26,047 nucleotides of DNA from Deltaproteobacteria bacterium UBA5756 (GTDB lineage: Bacteria; Desulfobacterota; Syntrophorhabdia; Syntrophorhabdales; Syntrophorhabdaceae), in NCBI GenBank assembly GCA_002418985.1, contig DIFE01000003.1:455-26501 (forward strand). Direction: 5' to 3'. Below are positions 6,998 through 15,644 of the stretch, piece after piece (within the stretch, counting starts at the first letter, position 1; every line of letters begins with the position of its first letter). Both the position numbers and the translations under genes were made by a program. The notes beneath the pieces are model-generated. The model was not told the DNA's origin. It saw only the letters and a list, made by a program, of their open reading frames with translations, and did no database searches.

Positions 6998-7423
6998 ATG
7001 ATTAACTTCGATGTGACCATTTTGTACCAGTTTGTTCACTTCCTGATCCTTCTTTTTATCCTCAATTTCCTTCTTTTCAAGCCGGTTCTCAAGGCGCTGG
7101 ACAAGCGCCGGAAAGCGATTCAGGGCTTGACGGATGGTGTTGAACGGGCAAAAGTGGAGACGGTGGACCTTGGAAAATCCTACGAGTCCACATCTCTTGA
7201 GAAGAGAAAGCCCATCATCGGCAGCAAAGACGCCATCCTCTCGGAAGCAAACAAAGAAGCCGTGCACGTGATCGAAAAAGCGAGAAGCGAGCTGGCCGAA
7301 GAGCTTGCCAGGATCAAAAGTGAAATAGAAATGGAAGGCAGGAAGGTCTATGACGCGCTGAAAGCCGATGTTAGCAAACTTTCATCGGAAGCGGCGCAAA
7401 AGATTCTGCAAAGGAGTATCTGA
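6998..7423 (+). CDS. F0 ATP synthase subunit b' (AtpF-like)
   Basis: This 141-residue protein has one N-terminal membrane helix (about 7-28, QFVHFLILLFILNFLLFKP) followed by a long, charged amphipathic helix to the C-terminus. That is the b/b' peripheral stalk layout. It is the first of two tandem b-type genes; the pair would form a b-b' heterodimer linking F0 to delta and alpha. It begins after a short AGGA (6987-6990). Its TGA overlaps the ATG of the next b gene by one base. Which of the pair deserves the b' label is inferred from order and from its shorter length. Confidence 0.85.
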   Translation: MINFDVTILYQFVHFLILLFILNFLLFKPVLKALDKRRKAIQGLTDGVERAKVETVDLGKSYESTSLEKRKPIIGSKDAILSEANKEAVHVIEKARSELAEELARIKSEIEMEGRKVYDALKADVSKLSSEAAQKILQRSI

Positions 7424-7917
7424 TGGCAGCTGGCGGCGAGTCAATTTGGAGTTTCGTTTTCAAGTTCTTCAATTTTGCAGTTCTTGTGGGTCTTCTCATC
7501 TATTTTGTCGGGAAACCCCTGAAAAGCTACCTCGCAAAGCGCCACCAGACTATCAAAACCCAGCTCGAAGAAACGCAGAAGGCCTTGAAAGAGGCCGAAG
7601 CCTTACGGGCCCAGTACCAGGAGAGAATGGACCGGCTGGACGGCGAGATTGAAGTCTTCAAGAAAGAGACCTTGCAGGAAGCCGAGACAGAAAAGAAAAA
7701 GATCATAGACGAAGCCATGATCTTCGCGGCGAGAATAAGAGAACAGGCTCGCCTTACCGCCGAACAGGAGAGTAAAGAGGTGGCCCGAAGGATCAAGGAA
7801 GAGATTTCCCGTCTTACCGTCGGCCAGGCTGAGAAGCTGATCGCCGAGAAGATCACCCAGTCGGATCACGACAAACTGGTCGAAGAGTTCATCGTAAAAT
7901 TGAGGAGCATGAATTGA
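7423..7917 (+). CDS. atpF: F0 ATP synthase subunit b
   Basis: The 164-residue protein has a single membrane segment near the N-terminus (about 11-28, FKFFNFAVLVGLLIYFVG), then the KPLKSYLAKRHQTI boundary and a continuous coiled-coil stalk rich in Glu, Lys, Arg and Ala, ending in the delta-binding region. It is the second stalk gene of the operon. The ATG shares one base with the preceding stop (TGATG), and its own TGA overlaps the TTG start of atpH. Such tight overlaps suggest coupled translation of the stalk subunits. Confidence 0.9.
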   Translation: MAAGGESIWSFVFKFFNFAVLVGLLIYFVGKPLKSYLAKRHQTIKTQLEETQKALKEAEALRAQYQERMDRLDGEIEVFKKETLQEAETEKKKIIDEAMIFAARIREQARLTAEQESKEVARRIKEEISRLTVGQAEKLIAEKITQSDHDKLVEEFIVKLRSMN

Positions 7918-8456
7918 TAAGCCAATCCATTGCCAAGAGATATGCAAAAGGTCTGTTCAATGTCGGTGAAAAGAATGGAAAGTACAAGGAATACCAGTCT
8001 GAGATCGAAGGCGTCCTTGGTATTTTCGATAAGGAAGAGCGGCTGAGAAGGGCCATTATTCTTCCTCTCGTGGAGGTCGAAAAGCGGAGGGAAGTGCTCA
8101 GCGACGTCCTGAGAGCACTTGCCGTTTCTTCGCCTCTTGCAAGCATGTTCACGATGCTTCTTGAAAAGAACAGGCTCGGGTATTTGTCGCTTATCAGGGA
8201 TGTTTACAACGATCTTGTTGACGAAAAGGAAGGCAGGGTAAAAGGTACCCTTTGGACAGCATTCCCCATCGATGATGCCGCGAAGGCAAGAATAGAGAAA
8301 GAGCTCGGGGCAAAGCTTGAGAAACAGGTCATTCTGACAGTGCAGGAAGACAGAAGCCTTATCGGCGGGGTCAAGGTAGCCATCAAGGGGACGATTATAG
8401 ACGGAAGCGTGAAAAGACAGCTGCACACGTTGCAGGAAAATATACTGAAGGAGTAG
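7914..8456 (+). CDS. atpH: ATP synthase subunit delta
   Basis: The 180-residue protein matches the OSCP/delta family. The N-terminal helix bundle starts with IAKRYAKGLFNVGEKNGK, and the C-terminal region carries the conserved DRSLIGGVKVAIKGTIIDGSVKRQL segment. Delta sits on top of F1 and holds the b stalk to alpha. The start codon is TTG (7914-7916), overlapping the atpF stop by four bases, with GAGGAG at 7902-7907; no in-frame ATG fits better. The use of TTG may keep delta at one copy per complex. Confidence 0.9.
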   Translation: MISQSIAKRYAKGLFNVGEKNGKYKEYQSEIEGVLGIFDKEERLRRAIILPLVEVEKRREVLSDVLRALAVSSPLASMFTMLLEKNRLGYLSLIRDVYNDLVDEKEGRVKGTLWTAFPIDDAAKARIEKELGAKLEKQVILTVQEDRSLIGGVKVAIKGTIIDGSVKRQLHTLQENILKE

Positions 8457-8461
8457 TGTCT

Positions 8462-9970
8462 ATGGAGATCAGGGCCGACGAAATAAGCAGAATTATAGAG
8501 CAGAAGATATCGGGCTTCGAGAAGGAGATAGACCTTCAGGAGACTGGTGTCATCATGACAGTGGGCGATGGTATTGCAAGGATCTACGGGCTTGAGAACG
8601 CCATGGCCGGCGAGCTCCTTGAGCTGCCTCACGGTATTATCGGCATGGTGCAGAACCTTGAAGAGGACAACATTGGCGCCGTCATCTTTGGCGAGGACTA
8701 CAAAATAAAAGAGGGCGACCTGGCAAAAAGGACGGGAAAGATCGCGCAGGTACCTGTCGGTGAGGCCCTCGTCGGCAGAGTTGTCGACGCCCTCGGAAAT
8801 CCCATAGACGGCAAAGGTCCCATCGAAGCGAAAGAGTTCCGCGCCGTCGAGCAGATGGCACCTGGTGTCGTCGTGCGTCAGCCTGTCAAAGAGCCGATGC
8901 AGACGGGCATCAAGATGATCGATGCCCTGATACCCATCGGCAGAGGCCAGAGGGAGTTGATCATCGGCGACAGGGGTACCGGAAAAACGATCGTCGCTCT
9001 CGACACGATCATCAACCAGAAAGGTAAAGATGTTTTCTGTATATATGTTGCAATCGGCCAGAAGAGGTTCTCGGTGGCAAGGATTGTCGACCTTCTGACG
9101 GAATACGGCGCGATGGAATACACGACGGTCGTCGCGGCAACCGCCAGCGACTCGGCCCCGTTGCAGTTTCTCGCTCCCTTCGCCGGTACCTCGATGGGTG
9201 AATACTTCCGGGACAACGGAAAACATGCACTCATCGTGTACGATGATCTTTCAAAACACGCTGTCGCATACCGCCAGCTTGCCTTGCTCCTCAGAAGGCC
9301 GCCGGGACGTGAAGCGTATCCCGGAGATATTTTCTACCTCCATTCAAGGCTTCTCGAAAGGTCGGCTAAATGGGACGATGCCCATGGTGGAGGCTCGCTG
9401 ACCGCCCTTCCCATCATCGAGACTCAGGCCGGTGACGTTTCGGCATACATCCCGACAAACGTCATCTCCATCACGGACGGCCAGATATATCTGGAACCGG
9501 AATTGTTTTATGCAGGTGTCAGGCCGGCTATCAACGTCGGTATTTCAGTATCCAGGGTCGGCGGCAATGCCCAGATCAAGGCAATGAAACAGGTCGCAGG
9601 CAGACTGAGACTGGAAATGGCGCAGTACCGCGAAATGGCCGCCTTCGCCAAGTTCGGCAGCGACCTCGACAAGGCGACGCAGGCATTGCTTGCCCGTGGT
9701 TCGAGGTTGACCGAGCTTTTCAAACAGGGACAGTATGTTCCGATCCCCATAGAAAAACAGGTCGTACTTCTCTATGCCGCGGCCAATGGATTTATCGATA
9801 CCTACCCTGAAAGCGCCCTCAAAAAATATGAGCAGGAATTAATGCGCTTCATGGATTCGAAGCATGCAGGCGTACTGAAGGAAATCGGAGATAAAAAGGC
9901 CATCGATGCGTCGATCGAAGACAAGCTTACAAAGGCGCTCGGCGAATTCAGAGATGGGTTTACCTACTAA
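8462..9970 (+). CDS. atpA: ATP synthase F1 subunit alpha
   Basis: The 502-residue protein shows the full alpha-subunit pattern. It has an N-terminal beta-barrel domain (VGDGIARIYGLENAMAGELLEL), Walker A GDRGTGKT (169-176), the RPPGREAYPGDIFYLHSRLLER stretch, and the C-terminal helical domain ending EFRDGFTY. Alpha holds the non-catalytic nucleotide sites of F1. An in-frame GTG at 8456 overlaps the atpH stop, but AAGGAG (8448-8453) lies eight bases before the ATG at 8462 and only two before that GTG, so the ATG is preferred. Confidence 0.95.
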   Translation: MEIRADEISRIIEQKISGFEKEIDLQETGVIMTVGDGIARIYGLENAMAGELLELPHGIIGMVQNLEEDNIGAVIFGEDYKIKEGDLAKRTGKIAQVPVGEALVGRVVDALGNPIDGKGPIEAKEFRAVEQMAPGVVVRQPVKEPMQTGIKMIDALIPIGRGQRELIIGDRGTGKTIVALDTIINQKGKDVFCIYVAIGQKRFSVARIVDLLTEYGAMEYTTVVAATASDSAPLQFLAPFAGTSMGEYFRDNGKHALIVYDDLSKHAVAYRQLALLLRRPPGREAYPGDIFYLHSRLLERSAKWDDAHGGGSLTALPIIETQAGDVSAYIPTNVISITDGQIYLEPELFYAGVRPAINVGISVSRVGGNAQIKAMKQVAGRLRLEMAQYREMAAFAKFGSDLDKATQALLARGSRLTELFKQGQYVPIPIEKQVVLLYAAANGFIDTYPESALKKYEQELMRFMDSKHAGVLKEIGDKKAIDASIEDKLTKALGEFRDGFTY

Positions 9971-9981
9971 GGGAGCTTTCA

Positions 9982-10842
9982 GTGGCTACGTTAAGAGATA
10001 TCAAGAGAAAGATAGGCAGTGTGAACAGTACGCAGACCATCACGAGGACGATGAAGATGGTCTCCGCCTCGAAACTGAGGCGCGCACAGACAGAGCTTGA
10101 AAAGATCAAGGAATACGCGTTAAAGATGGAAGAGTTGACGGGACGGGTCGTGAAGAACATGCCCGAAGATGCCCATCCCCTTCTTGCCGCGAGAGAAGAA
10201 GTGAAGAAGGTCCTTATCGTTTCCATCGGGTCTGACAGGGGTCTTTGCGGCGGGTTCAATGTCAACGTGGCCTTAACCGCGGAAAACTTTGCCAGACAGA
10301 ACCGCGACACGTATGAAAGGGTCGGGATGTACGTATTCGGACGGAAGATTCGCGATTATCTGGGGAAGAGAAAAGCAGATATCGTTAAAGACTGGGTTGA
10401 CATCAAGAAGGTTGACCAGGATCTTGTTGATACCGTCGCTGAAGAGCTTATCGGCTTGTATCTGTCAGGGGAATTTGACAAGATATATCTTTCATATACG
10501 TATTTCGCTTCGGCGGTGAGACAGGAAGTTGTTTTCGAGGAATTCATTCCTATCAAAACCCCTGAGGAAGCTGAGTACGTCGACTACATATGTGAACCTG
10601 AACGTATACAGATAGTGGAATCGCTCATTCCCCGTTACATCAGCACGAAGCTATACTATTCCCTGATCGAGTCCCAGACATCGGAGCACGCGGCCCGGAT
10701 GAGCGCCATGGAGAATGCGACGAACAACTGCGGTGAAATGGTACGATACCTCACCCTTGTTTACAACAAGAGAAGACAGGAAGGTATAACCAACGAGATG
10801 CTGGACATCGTTGGTGGCGCTGAAGCATTGAGAGGAACATAA
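9982..10842 (+). CDS. atpG: ATP synthase F1 subunit gamma
   Basis: The 286-residue protein has the gamma signature at both ends. The N-terminal helix is MATLRDIKRKIGSVNSTQTI with TMKMVSASKLRRAQ, and the C-terminal helix ends ITNEMLDIVGGAEAL. The middle contains SDRGLCGGFN. Gamma is the rotor shaft turning inside the alpha-beta ring. The start is GTG (9982), with GGGAG at 9971-9975 six bases upstream. It lies 11 bases after atpA and 17 before atpD. Confidence 0.95.
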   Translation: MATLRDIKRKIGSVNSTQTITRTMKMVSASKLRRAQTELEKIKEYALKMEELTGRVVKNMPEDAHPLLAAREEVKKVLIVSIGSDRGLCGGFNVNVALTAENFARQNRDTYERVGMYVFGRKIRDYLGKRKADIVKDWVDIKKVDQDLVDTVAEELIGLYLSGEFDKIYLSYTYFASAVRQEVVFEEFIPIKTPEEAEYVDYICEPERIQIVESLIPRYISTKLYYSLIESQTSEHAARMSAMENATNNCGEMVRYLTLVYNKRRQEGITNEMLDIVGGAEALRGT

Positions 10843-10859
10843 TCTAAGGAGGAAGATAG

Positions 10860-12281
10860 ATGAGCAGCGTGGAGGTCAAAGGTAAGGTAGTGCAGGTCAT
10901 TGGAACGGTTGTAGATTTCAGGTTTCCACCTGATCAGCTTCCACCAATAAACGGGGCGATTTTTGTCACGAACCCTTCGATAAACGATAAACTCGAAAAC
11001 CTGGTCCTTGAGGTTGCCCAGCACGTGGGCGACAATACGGTCAGGTGTATCGCCATGAACACGACCGACGGTCTTGTTCGCGGCCAGGAAGCGGCCTATA
11101 AGGGAGGACAGATTTCTATTCCCGTAGGCAAGGAAATCCTGGGCAGGGTGCTTAACGTCATTGGTGATCCAGTTGATAATCAGGGTGATGTCAAGACAGC
11201 CATGACCTACCCTATCCACCGACCGGCTCCTTTGCTGACGATGCAGAACACCAAGATCGAACTTCTCGAAACGGGTGTCAAGGTTATCGACCTTCTTGAA
11301 CCTTATCCGAAAGGCGGAAAGGTAGGACTCTTCGGCGGCGCCGGTGTCGGCAAGACCGTTGTTATCATGGAGATGATCCACAACATCGCCCAGCACCACG
11401 GTGGTATATCCGTGTTCGGCGGTGTCGGTGAGCGCACAAGGGAAGGCAACGACCTCTGGCTGGAGATGAAAGGCTCCGGAGTTCTCGACAAGTGTGCCCT
11501 CATATACGGACAGATGACGGAGGTCCCGGGAGCCCGCGCCAGAATCGGTCTTACCGCTTTGACGGCGGCTGAATACTTCCGCGACGAAGAAGGCCAGGAC
11601 GTCCTTCTCTTCATAGATAATATCTTCCGTTTTACCCAGGCAAATGCAGAGGTTTCCGCGCAGCTCGGCCGGATGCCCTCCGCCGTCGGTTATCAGCCGA
11701 CCCTTGCCACGGACCTTGGTGAGCTTGAAGAGCGTATCACATCGACATTGAAGGGCTCCATCACGTCGGTCCAGGCTATCTACGTCCCTGCTGACGACTT
11801 GACGGACCCCGCACCGGCGACAACATTCGCACACCTCGACGCCACGACGGTTCTTTCGCGCCAGATTTCAGAACTCGGCATATATCCGGCTGTTGACCCC
11901 CTCGACTCCACCAGCCGTATCCTTGATCCTCAGATTGTCGGAGAGGAGCATTACCAGGTCGCAAGGAATGTGCAGGCGGTCCTTCAGAAATACAAGGAAC
12001 TCCAGGATATCATCGCCATCCTTGGTATGGACGAACTCTCGGAGGATGACAAACTGACCGTCGCCAGAGCAAGAAAGATCCAGAGATTTCTGTCTCAGCC
12101 GTTCTTTGTTGCAGAGGTCTTCACCGGTCAGGCAGGCCGTTATGTTGCCCTGAAAGATACGATCAAGGGATTCAAAGAGATCGTTGAAGGAAAACACGAC
12201 GAGCTTCCGGAACAGGCATTCTTTATGGTGGGCACTATCGAAGAGGCCGTTGAAAAAGCTAAACAGTTCATGGGAGAATAG
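10860..12281 (+). CDS. atpD: ATP synthase F1 subunit beta
   Basis: The 473-residue catalytic subunit has Walker A GGAGVGKT (159-166), the GERTREGND motif (190-198) with the catalytic Glu, the LLFIDNIFRFTQAN Walker B strand, and the DELSEDD loop near the C-terminus that contacts gamma. It makes ATP at three catalytic sites. TAAGGAGG at 10845-10852 gives it the strongest ribosome-binding site of the operon, in keeping with its three copies per complex. atpC follows after eight bases. Confidence 0.97.
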   Translation: MSSVEVKGKVVQVIGTVVDFRFPPDQLPPINGAIFVTNPSINDKLENLVLEVAQHVGDNTVRCIAMNTTDGLVRGQEAAYKGGQISIPVGKEILGRVLNVIGDPVDNQGDVKTAMTYPIHRPAPLLTMQNTKIELLETGVKVIDLLEPYPKGGKVGLFGGAGVGKTVVIMEMIHNIAQHHGGISVFGGVGERTREGNDLWLEMKGSGVLDKCALIYGQMTEVPGARARIGLTALTAAEYFRDEEGQDVLLFIDNIFRFTQANAEVSAQLGRMPSAVGYQPTLATDLGELEERITSTLKGSITSVQAIYVPADDLTDPAPATTFAHLDATTVLSRQISELGIYPAVDPLDSTSRILDPQIVGEEHYQVARNVQAVLQKYKELQDIIAILGMDELSEDDKLTVARARKIQRFLSQPFFVAEVFTGQAGRYVALKDTIKGFKEIVEGKHDELPEQAFFMVGTIEEAVEKAKQFMGE

Positions 12282-12289
12282 TAAACGTT

Positions 12290-12691
12290 ATGCTCAACCT
12301 TGAGATAATTACCCCTGAGAAAACAGTTGTCAAGGATGAAGTCGATCTTGTGGAGGCCACAGGTGCTGACGGTGAATTCGGGATTATGCCGGGTCACACC
12401 CAGTTCCTCACGGCGCTGCGAATCGGAGAGATCAGATACAGGAAGAACGGAGAGACGACTTATCTTGCATCGAGCGGCGGATTCGCCGAGGTTGTTGATG
12501 ACAAGGTGACGTTGCTTATGGATACTGCTGAGACCGCGAAAGAAATAGATGTTGAAAGGGCGAAGAAGGCGATGGAACGTGCAGAGTCCTTGCTGAAGAC
12601 GATGTCGTATGATCATACGGAATACCGTCTGTATGAAATGGCACTTCTTCGGGCCATTGCCCGCATTGGCGTAGCGTCTAAGAAAATATAA
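12290..12691 (+). CDS. atpC: ATP synthase F1 subunit epsilon
   Basis: The 133-residue protein has the epsilon beta-sandwich (LNLEIITPEKTVVKDEVDLVEATGADGEFGIMPGH) and the C-terminal helical hairpin (DVERAKKAMERAESLL...) that can inhibit ATP hydrolysis. It is of normal length. GGGAG at 12272-12276 is rather distant from the ATG. Its TAA overlaps the ATG of the next gene by one base, which couples that unrelated gene to the ATPase operon. Confidence 0.93.
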   Translation: MLNLEIITPEKTVVKDEVDLVEATGADGEFGIMPGHTQFLTALRIGEIRYRKNGETTYLASSGGFAEVVDDKVTLLMDTAETAKEIDVERAKKAMERAESLLKTMSYDHTEYRLYEMALLRAIARIGVASKKI

Positions 12692-13389
12692 TGGTCTTTG
12701 CCATCGATGAAGGGCTATTTAGCCTTTTTCCTGCTTTGCAGGTCGGTGTGGTTGTTTGTGAGATTGATAATATAAGGTACGGCGAAGATGGACTGGAAGA
12801 CGTTGTAGACGATCTGATGGTCCATTTTTCATTTGAACGCCCGCAGGACCACCCAAACATAAAGGCATGGCGCGAAGCCTTCAAAAAAATAGGCATAGCC
12901 CCAACGAAGTATCCAAGTTCCATAGAGTCTCTCGTCAGGCGTGCCCTCAAAGGGGGGCCGTTCCCGCGCTTCAATCCCATCATTGATCTTTATAATTGCA
13001 TTGCACTCAAGTATCTTGTTCCCATTGGCGGGCACGCAATAAACGGGATTGATGGCGACATTCACCTCACGTTTGCGGACGGAACGGAGACTTTTGTTCC
13101 CATGGACATGGGTGAGCAGGAGACTGTAGAGAAGGGTGAGGTGATCTACAAGGACGATAAGGATGCTCTTACTCGCAGGTGGTTGTGGAAACCATCGAAC
13201 AAGGACCGGATCGAAAGTGAGACCACCCGCGCCTTTCTGGTCGTGCATGTGATGTCGGGGCTGCCCGAATGGCTGGCGGAGAAGGTGGTCAAGGATTTGG
13301 TGGACAGCATTCTCGTTAATGAGTATGGAAGGATAGTTTATCGGGAAATATTGACCGCGTCCAGGAGTTGGATCGAATTCGCAGTCTGA
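12691..13389 (+). CDS. B3/B4 tRNA-binding domain protein
   Basis: The 232-residue protein resembles stand-alone B3/B4 domains, the fold found in the beta subunit of phenylalanyl-tRNA synthetase. Seen here are the early HPNIKAWREAFKKIGIAPTKYPSS segment, RFNPIIDLYNCIALKYLVPIGGHAI and the DALTRRWLWKPSNKDRIESETTRAF stretch, which are typical of this family. In PheRS the B3/B4 domain hydrolyses mischarged Tyr-tRNA(Phe). Whether this free form edits tRNA is unproven. No membrane segment or signal peptide is seen. It is coupled to atpC (TAATG overlap), which may be only positional. Confidence 0.75.
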   Translation: MVFAIDEGLFSLFPALQVGVVVCEIDNIRYGEDGLEDVVDDLMVHFSFERPQDHPNIKAWREAFKKIGIAPTKYPSSIESLVRRALKGGPFPRFNPIIDLYNCIALKYLVPIGGHAINGIDGDIHLTFADGTETFVPMDMGEQETVEKGEVIYKDDKDALTRRWLWKPSNKDRIESETTRAFLVVHVMSGLPEWLAEKVVKDLVDSILVNEYGRIVYREILTASRSWIEFAV

Positions 13390-13430
13390 CGCGTTTCCCG
13401 GCGTCTATAATCAAAGGGGGAGTCAATTCC

Positions 13431-14084
13431 ATGGATTTACTCGAAGCCGTCAAAATAAGGAAAAGCATCCGGGCCTTCAAATCGGACCCGGTTTCAAGAC
13501 AGCGAATAGAAGAGATATTCAATCTTGTCATCCGCGCTCCATCAGCCATCAACCTCCAGCCTTGGGAATTCATTGTTGTCATGGGAGAGGAAAAGGAAAG
13601 ACTGAGTCGGCGCTTGGTGAAACTCTATCGCGAAAAACAGATCTCGTGCAGTCCGGGAAACGTGAAGCCGCTTTCAGCGGAATTCCATAAAAGAGGGGCC
13701 GAGTCATTCATATTGATGAATCCCTATCTGGAAAAAATGGGACAGGAATTCAACCGTTTCGTAAATGAGGGAAGCTGTAATTTTTACGGCGCCCCTGCAG
13801 CCACCATCTTTTGCCTGGACAATGCTTTCTCGGAGGCACGCCTTGTGGACATTGGGATCGCCCTGGGATATTTTGTCCTTATAGCACATGATTTCGGCCT
13901 TTCCACGTGCCCCATAGGCCTTATCAATGCATACGAAGACGACATAAAGGAGATACTCAACATCCCCGATAACAAAGACGTCGTCATTGGTGCAGCCCTT
14001 GGCTACGCCGACCCGACGAGTCCGATCAACGAATTCACATCTCCCAGGGACAGCCTCGAAAACTTCGTCCGCTGGATAGACTAG
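13431..14084 (+). CDS. Nitroreductase-family FMN oxidoreductase
   Basis: The 217-residue protein carries the nitroreductase-fold landmarks: VKIRKSIRAF with the FMN-phosphate-binding arginines at residues 10-14, the RAPSAINLQPWEFIVV segment, DIGIALGYFVLIAHDFGLSTCPIG, and a C-terminal VIGAALGYADP. Such enzymes use NAD(P)H and FMN to reduce nitro, quinone or enone compounds; the substrate is unknown. The start ATG has AAAGGGGGAG at 13413-13422. The 21 open codons upstream overlap the previous gene and were left out. It is probably the last gene of the atp transcription unit, converging on the tRNA-Pro gene. Confidence 0.85.
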   Translation: MDLLEAVKIRKSIRAFKSDPVSRQRIEEIFNLVIRAPSAINLQPWEFIVVMGEEKERLSRRLVKLYREKQISCSPGNVKPLSAEFHKRGAESFILMNPYLEKMGQEFNRFVNEGSCNFYGAPAATIFCLDNAFSEARLVDIGIALGYFVLIAHDFGLSTCPIGLINAYEDDIKEILNIPDNKDVVIGAALGYADPTSPINEFTSPRDSLENFVRWID

Positions 14085-14198
14085 AGAGGCGGTTTAGAAA
14101 TTCAGAGTTTCAGGTTAAAAGATAAGAAGATAACATGAGTGGGTTGAGGGGTGACGTGTCAAGCCTGAGACGGCACCCGAACTGCGAAAGCGTCTTTA

Positions 14199-14277
14199 TG
14201 GTCGGGGCGACTGGATTTGAACCAGCGACCTCTTGCTCCCAAGGCAAGCGCGCTAAACCATGCTGCGCCACGCCCCG
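14199..14277 (-). tRNA. tRNA-Pro (anticodon UGG), with encoded CCA
   Basis: Read on the minus strand, a full cloverleaf is visible. The acceptor stem is CGGGGCG/CGCCCCG, the D stem GCGC/GCGC, the anticodon stem CTTGC/GCAAG with loop CTTGGGA (UGG), and the T arm GCTGG/CCAGT with loop TTCAAAT. The discriminator is A and the CCA end is genomically encoded (14199-14201). The body without CCA is 76 bases. Confidence 0.96.
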
Positions 14278-14287
14278 AACAGCCACC

Positions 14288-14316
14288 AGCATATCATACA
14301 AATTCGTGTTTTTCAA
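14288..14316 (-). promoter_or_regulatory. Promoter of tRNA-Pro
   Basis: On the minus strand TTGAAA (plus 14311-14316) is followed at exactly 17 bases by TATGCT (plus 14288-14293). The tRNA 5' end lies 11 bases further. A TATGAT five bases upstream of the -10 is an alternative. Confidence 0.45.
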
Positions 14317-14349
14317 CAACTAGCGGGGCCGGGGCAGGGGACAAGGCCG

Positions 14350-14378
14350 TTGACTTTTTTCGGTTTTCAGCTCAAAAT
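14350..14378 (+). promoter_or_regulatory. Promoter of ahbC-hemB-ahbD
   Basis: TTGACT (14350-14355, 5 of 6) is followed at 17 bases by CAAAAT (14373-14378, 4 of 6). The expected +1 is near 14385, three bases before the ahbC ATG. Confidence 0.5.
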
Positions 14379-14387
14379 AAGAACACT

Positions 14388-15587
14388 ATGATTGGTATAT
14401 CGAAACTATATTGCGGCGCCGTCGAGGCCTCCGATCCGTTGAGATACGGCAGGGAATCGTCGCGGCTGCCGTCCCATCTCCTGCAATTCTCGAAGGACAA
14501 GAAACCCGTCGTTGTATGGAATACAACCAGGCGATGCAACCTTCACTGCGTTCACTGCTATGCCTTTGCTGAAGGTGAAGATTATAGAGGCGACGAATTG
14601 TCAACAGGTGAAGGCAAGGCGCTCATCGACGATCTGGCACGGTTCGGTGTCCCGGTGATTCTCTTCTCCGGCGGTGAACCGGTCCTCCGGGAGGACCTGC
14701 CCGAACTCATCGACTATGCTGTGAGGAAGGGAATTAGAGCGGTCATTTCGACAAACGGGACGCTCATCACCCGCGAAAAGGCGCGGATATTCTCACAGTT
14801 TTCCCTTTCTTACATCGGTGTCAGTCTTGACGGCTTAAGCCGTGTCAACGACGCCTTCCGCGGCGTCGAAGGTGCTTTCGGCAAGGCGATAGAGGGTATC
14901 AGGAATGCCAGAGAAGCGGGTATCAAAGTAGGACTGAGGTTCACCATAAATAAAAGGAATATCGATGAGGTTCCGAAGATCTTCGACCTCATTGAAGAAG
15001 AGAATATACAGCGCGTCTGCTTTTATCACCTTGTCTATGCGGGAAGAGGCTCGAAGCTTATGGAGGAGGACCTTTCCCACGAGGAGACCCGCCGTGTAGT
15101 GGATCTTATCATGGACAGGACACGGATGCTTTTCGACCGGGGCAGGTCGGTGGAGGTGCTCACTGTAGACAACCATGCCGATGGTCCCTATCTGTACCTG
15201 AGGCTTTTGAAGGAGGACCCGAAAAGGGCCGCGGAGGTACTGGAACTGCTCAGGATGAACGAGGGAAACTCTTCCGGTGTGGGTATTGGCTGTATCGATG
15301 AAAAGGGAAACGTCCACGCGGACCAGTTCTGGAGACATTACGATTTTGGCAATGTTCGCGAGCGGCCCTTCAGCGCCATATGGACGGACCTGTCGGACCC
15401 GGTCATGGCCAGGCTGAAGGAAAAGAAAAAGTATGTGCACGGCAGATGTGCAGCATGCAGATGGCTTGACGTCTGTGCCGGGAACTTTCGCGTCCGTGCC
15501 GAAGCGGCAACGGGCGACCTCTGGGCGCACGACCCTCAGTGTTATCTCACAGAAGAAGAAATAAAAGATGCAGGGATCAGGGACTAG
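14388..15587 (+). CDS. ahbC: 12,18-didecarboxysiroheme deacetylase AhbC (radical SAM)
   Basis: The 399-residue radical SAM protein opens MIGISKLYCGAVEASDPLRYG, a start I recognise from AhbC proteins. The [4Fe-4S]/SAM motif is CNLHCVHC (C50, C54, C57), followed by FSGGEP and STNGT. The C-terminal SPASM-like region has an auxiliary cysteine set (GCIDEKGN, GRCAACRWLDVCAGN, DPQCYL). AhbC removes the acetate side chains of didecarboxysiroheme to give iron-coproporphyrin III in siroheme-dependent heme synthesis. The frame is open upstream across the tRNA gene, but that extension is spurious. ATG 14388 has no Shine-Dalgarno and lies just after the predicted +1. It heads the ahbC-hemB-ahbD group. Confidence 0.92.
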   Translation: MIGISKLYCGAVEASDPLRYGRESSRLPSHLLQFSKDKKPVVVWNTTRRCNLHCVHCYAFAEGEDYRGDELSTGEGKALIDDLARFGVPVILFSGGEPVLREDLPELIDYAVRKGIRAVISTNGTLITREKARIFSQFSLSYIGVSLDGLSRVNDAFRGVEGAFGKAIEGIRNAREAGIKVGLRFTINKRNIDEVPKIFDLIEEENIQRVCFYHLVYAGRGSKLMEEDLSHEETRRVVDLIMDRTRMLFDRGRSVEVLTVDNHADGPYLYLRLLKEDPKRAAEVLELLRMNEGNSSGVGIGCIDEKGNVHADQFWRHYDFGNVRERPFSAIWTDLSDPVMARLKEKKKYVHGRCAACRWLDVCAGNFRVRAEAATGDLWAHDPQCYLTEEEIKDAGIRD

Positions 15588-15644
15588 AGGCCAGAGCGAG
15601 AAGAGACTTTTTAGTTGTGCATCTTTCGTGACCGAGGAGGCCCG

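Noticed and set aside
8204..9226. 340-codon minus-strand frame
   Set aside because: Antisense to atpH and atpA, with no recognisable domain; the codon pattern of atpA creates it.
10761..11834. 357-codon minus-strand frame
   Set aside because: Antisense to the highly conserved atpD and the end of atpG; no family resemblance.
13904..13911. parS-like CACGTG core inside the nitroreductase gene
   Set aside because: Only the central hexamer-like portion is present and the flanks do not form the 16-base parS palindrome.
14110..14323. Small proteins on both strands over 14110-14323
   Set aside because: They are translations of the tRNA-Pro gene and its complement, a common source of false proteins.
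14217..14387. N-terminal extension of AhbC by 57 codons
   Set aside because: It reads antisense through tRNA-Pro and its promoter; AhbC proteins start at MIGISKLYCG, and the ahbC promoter lies inside the extension.
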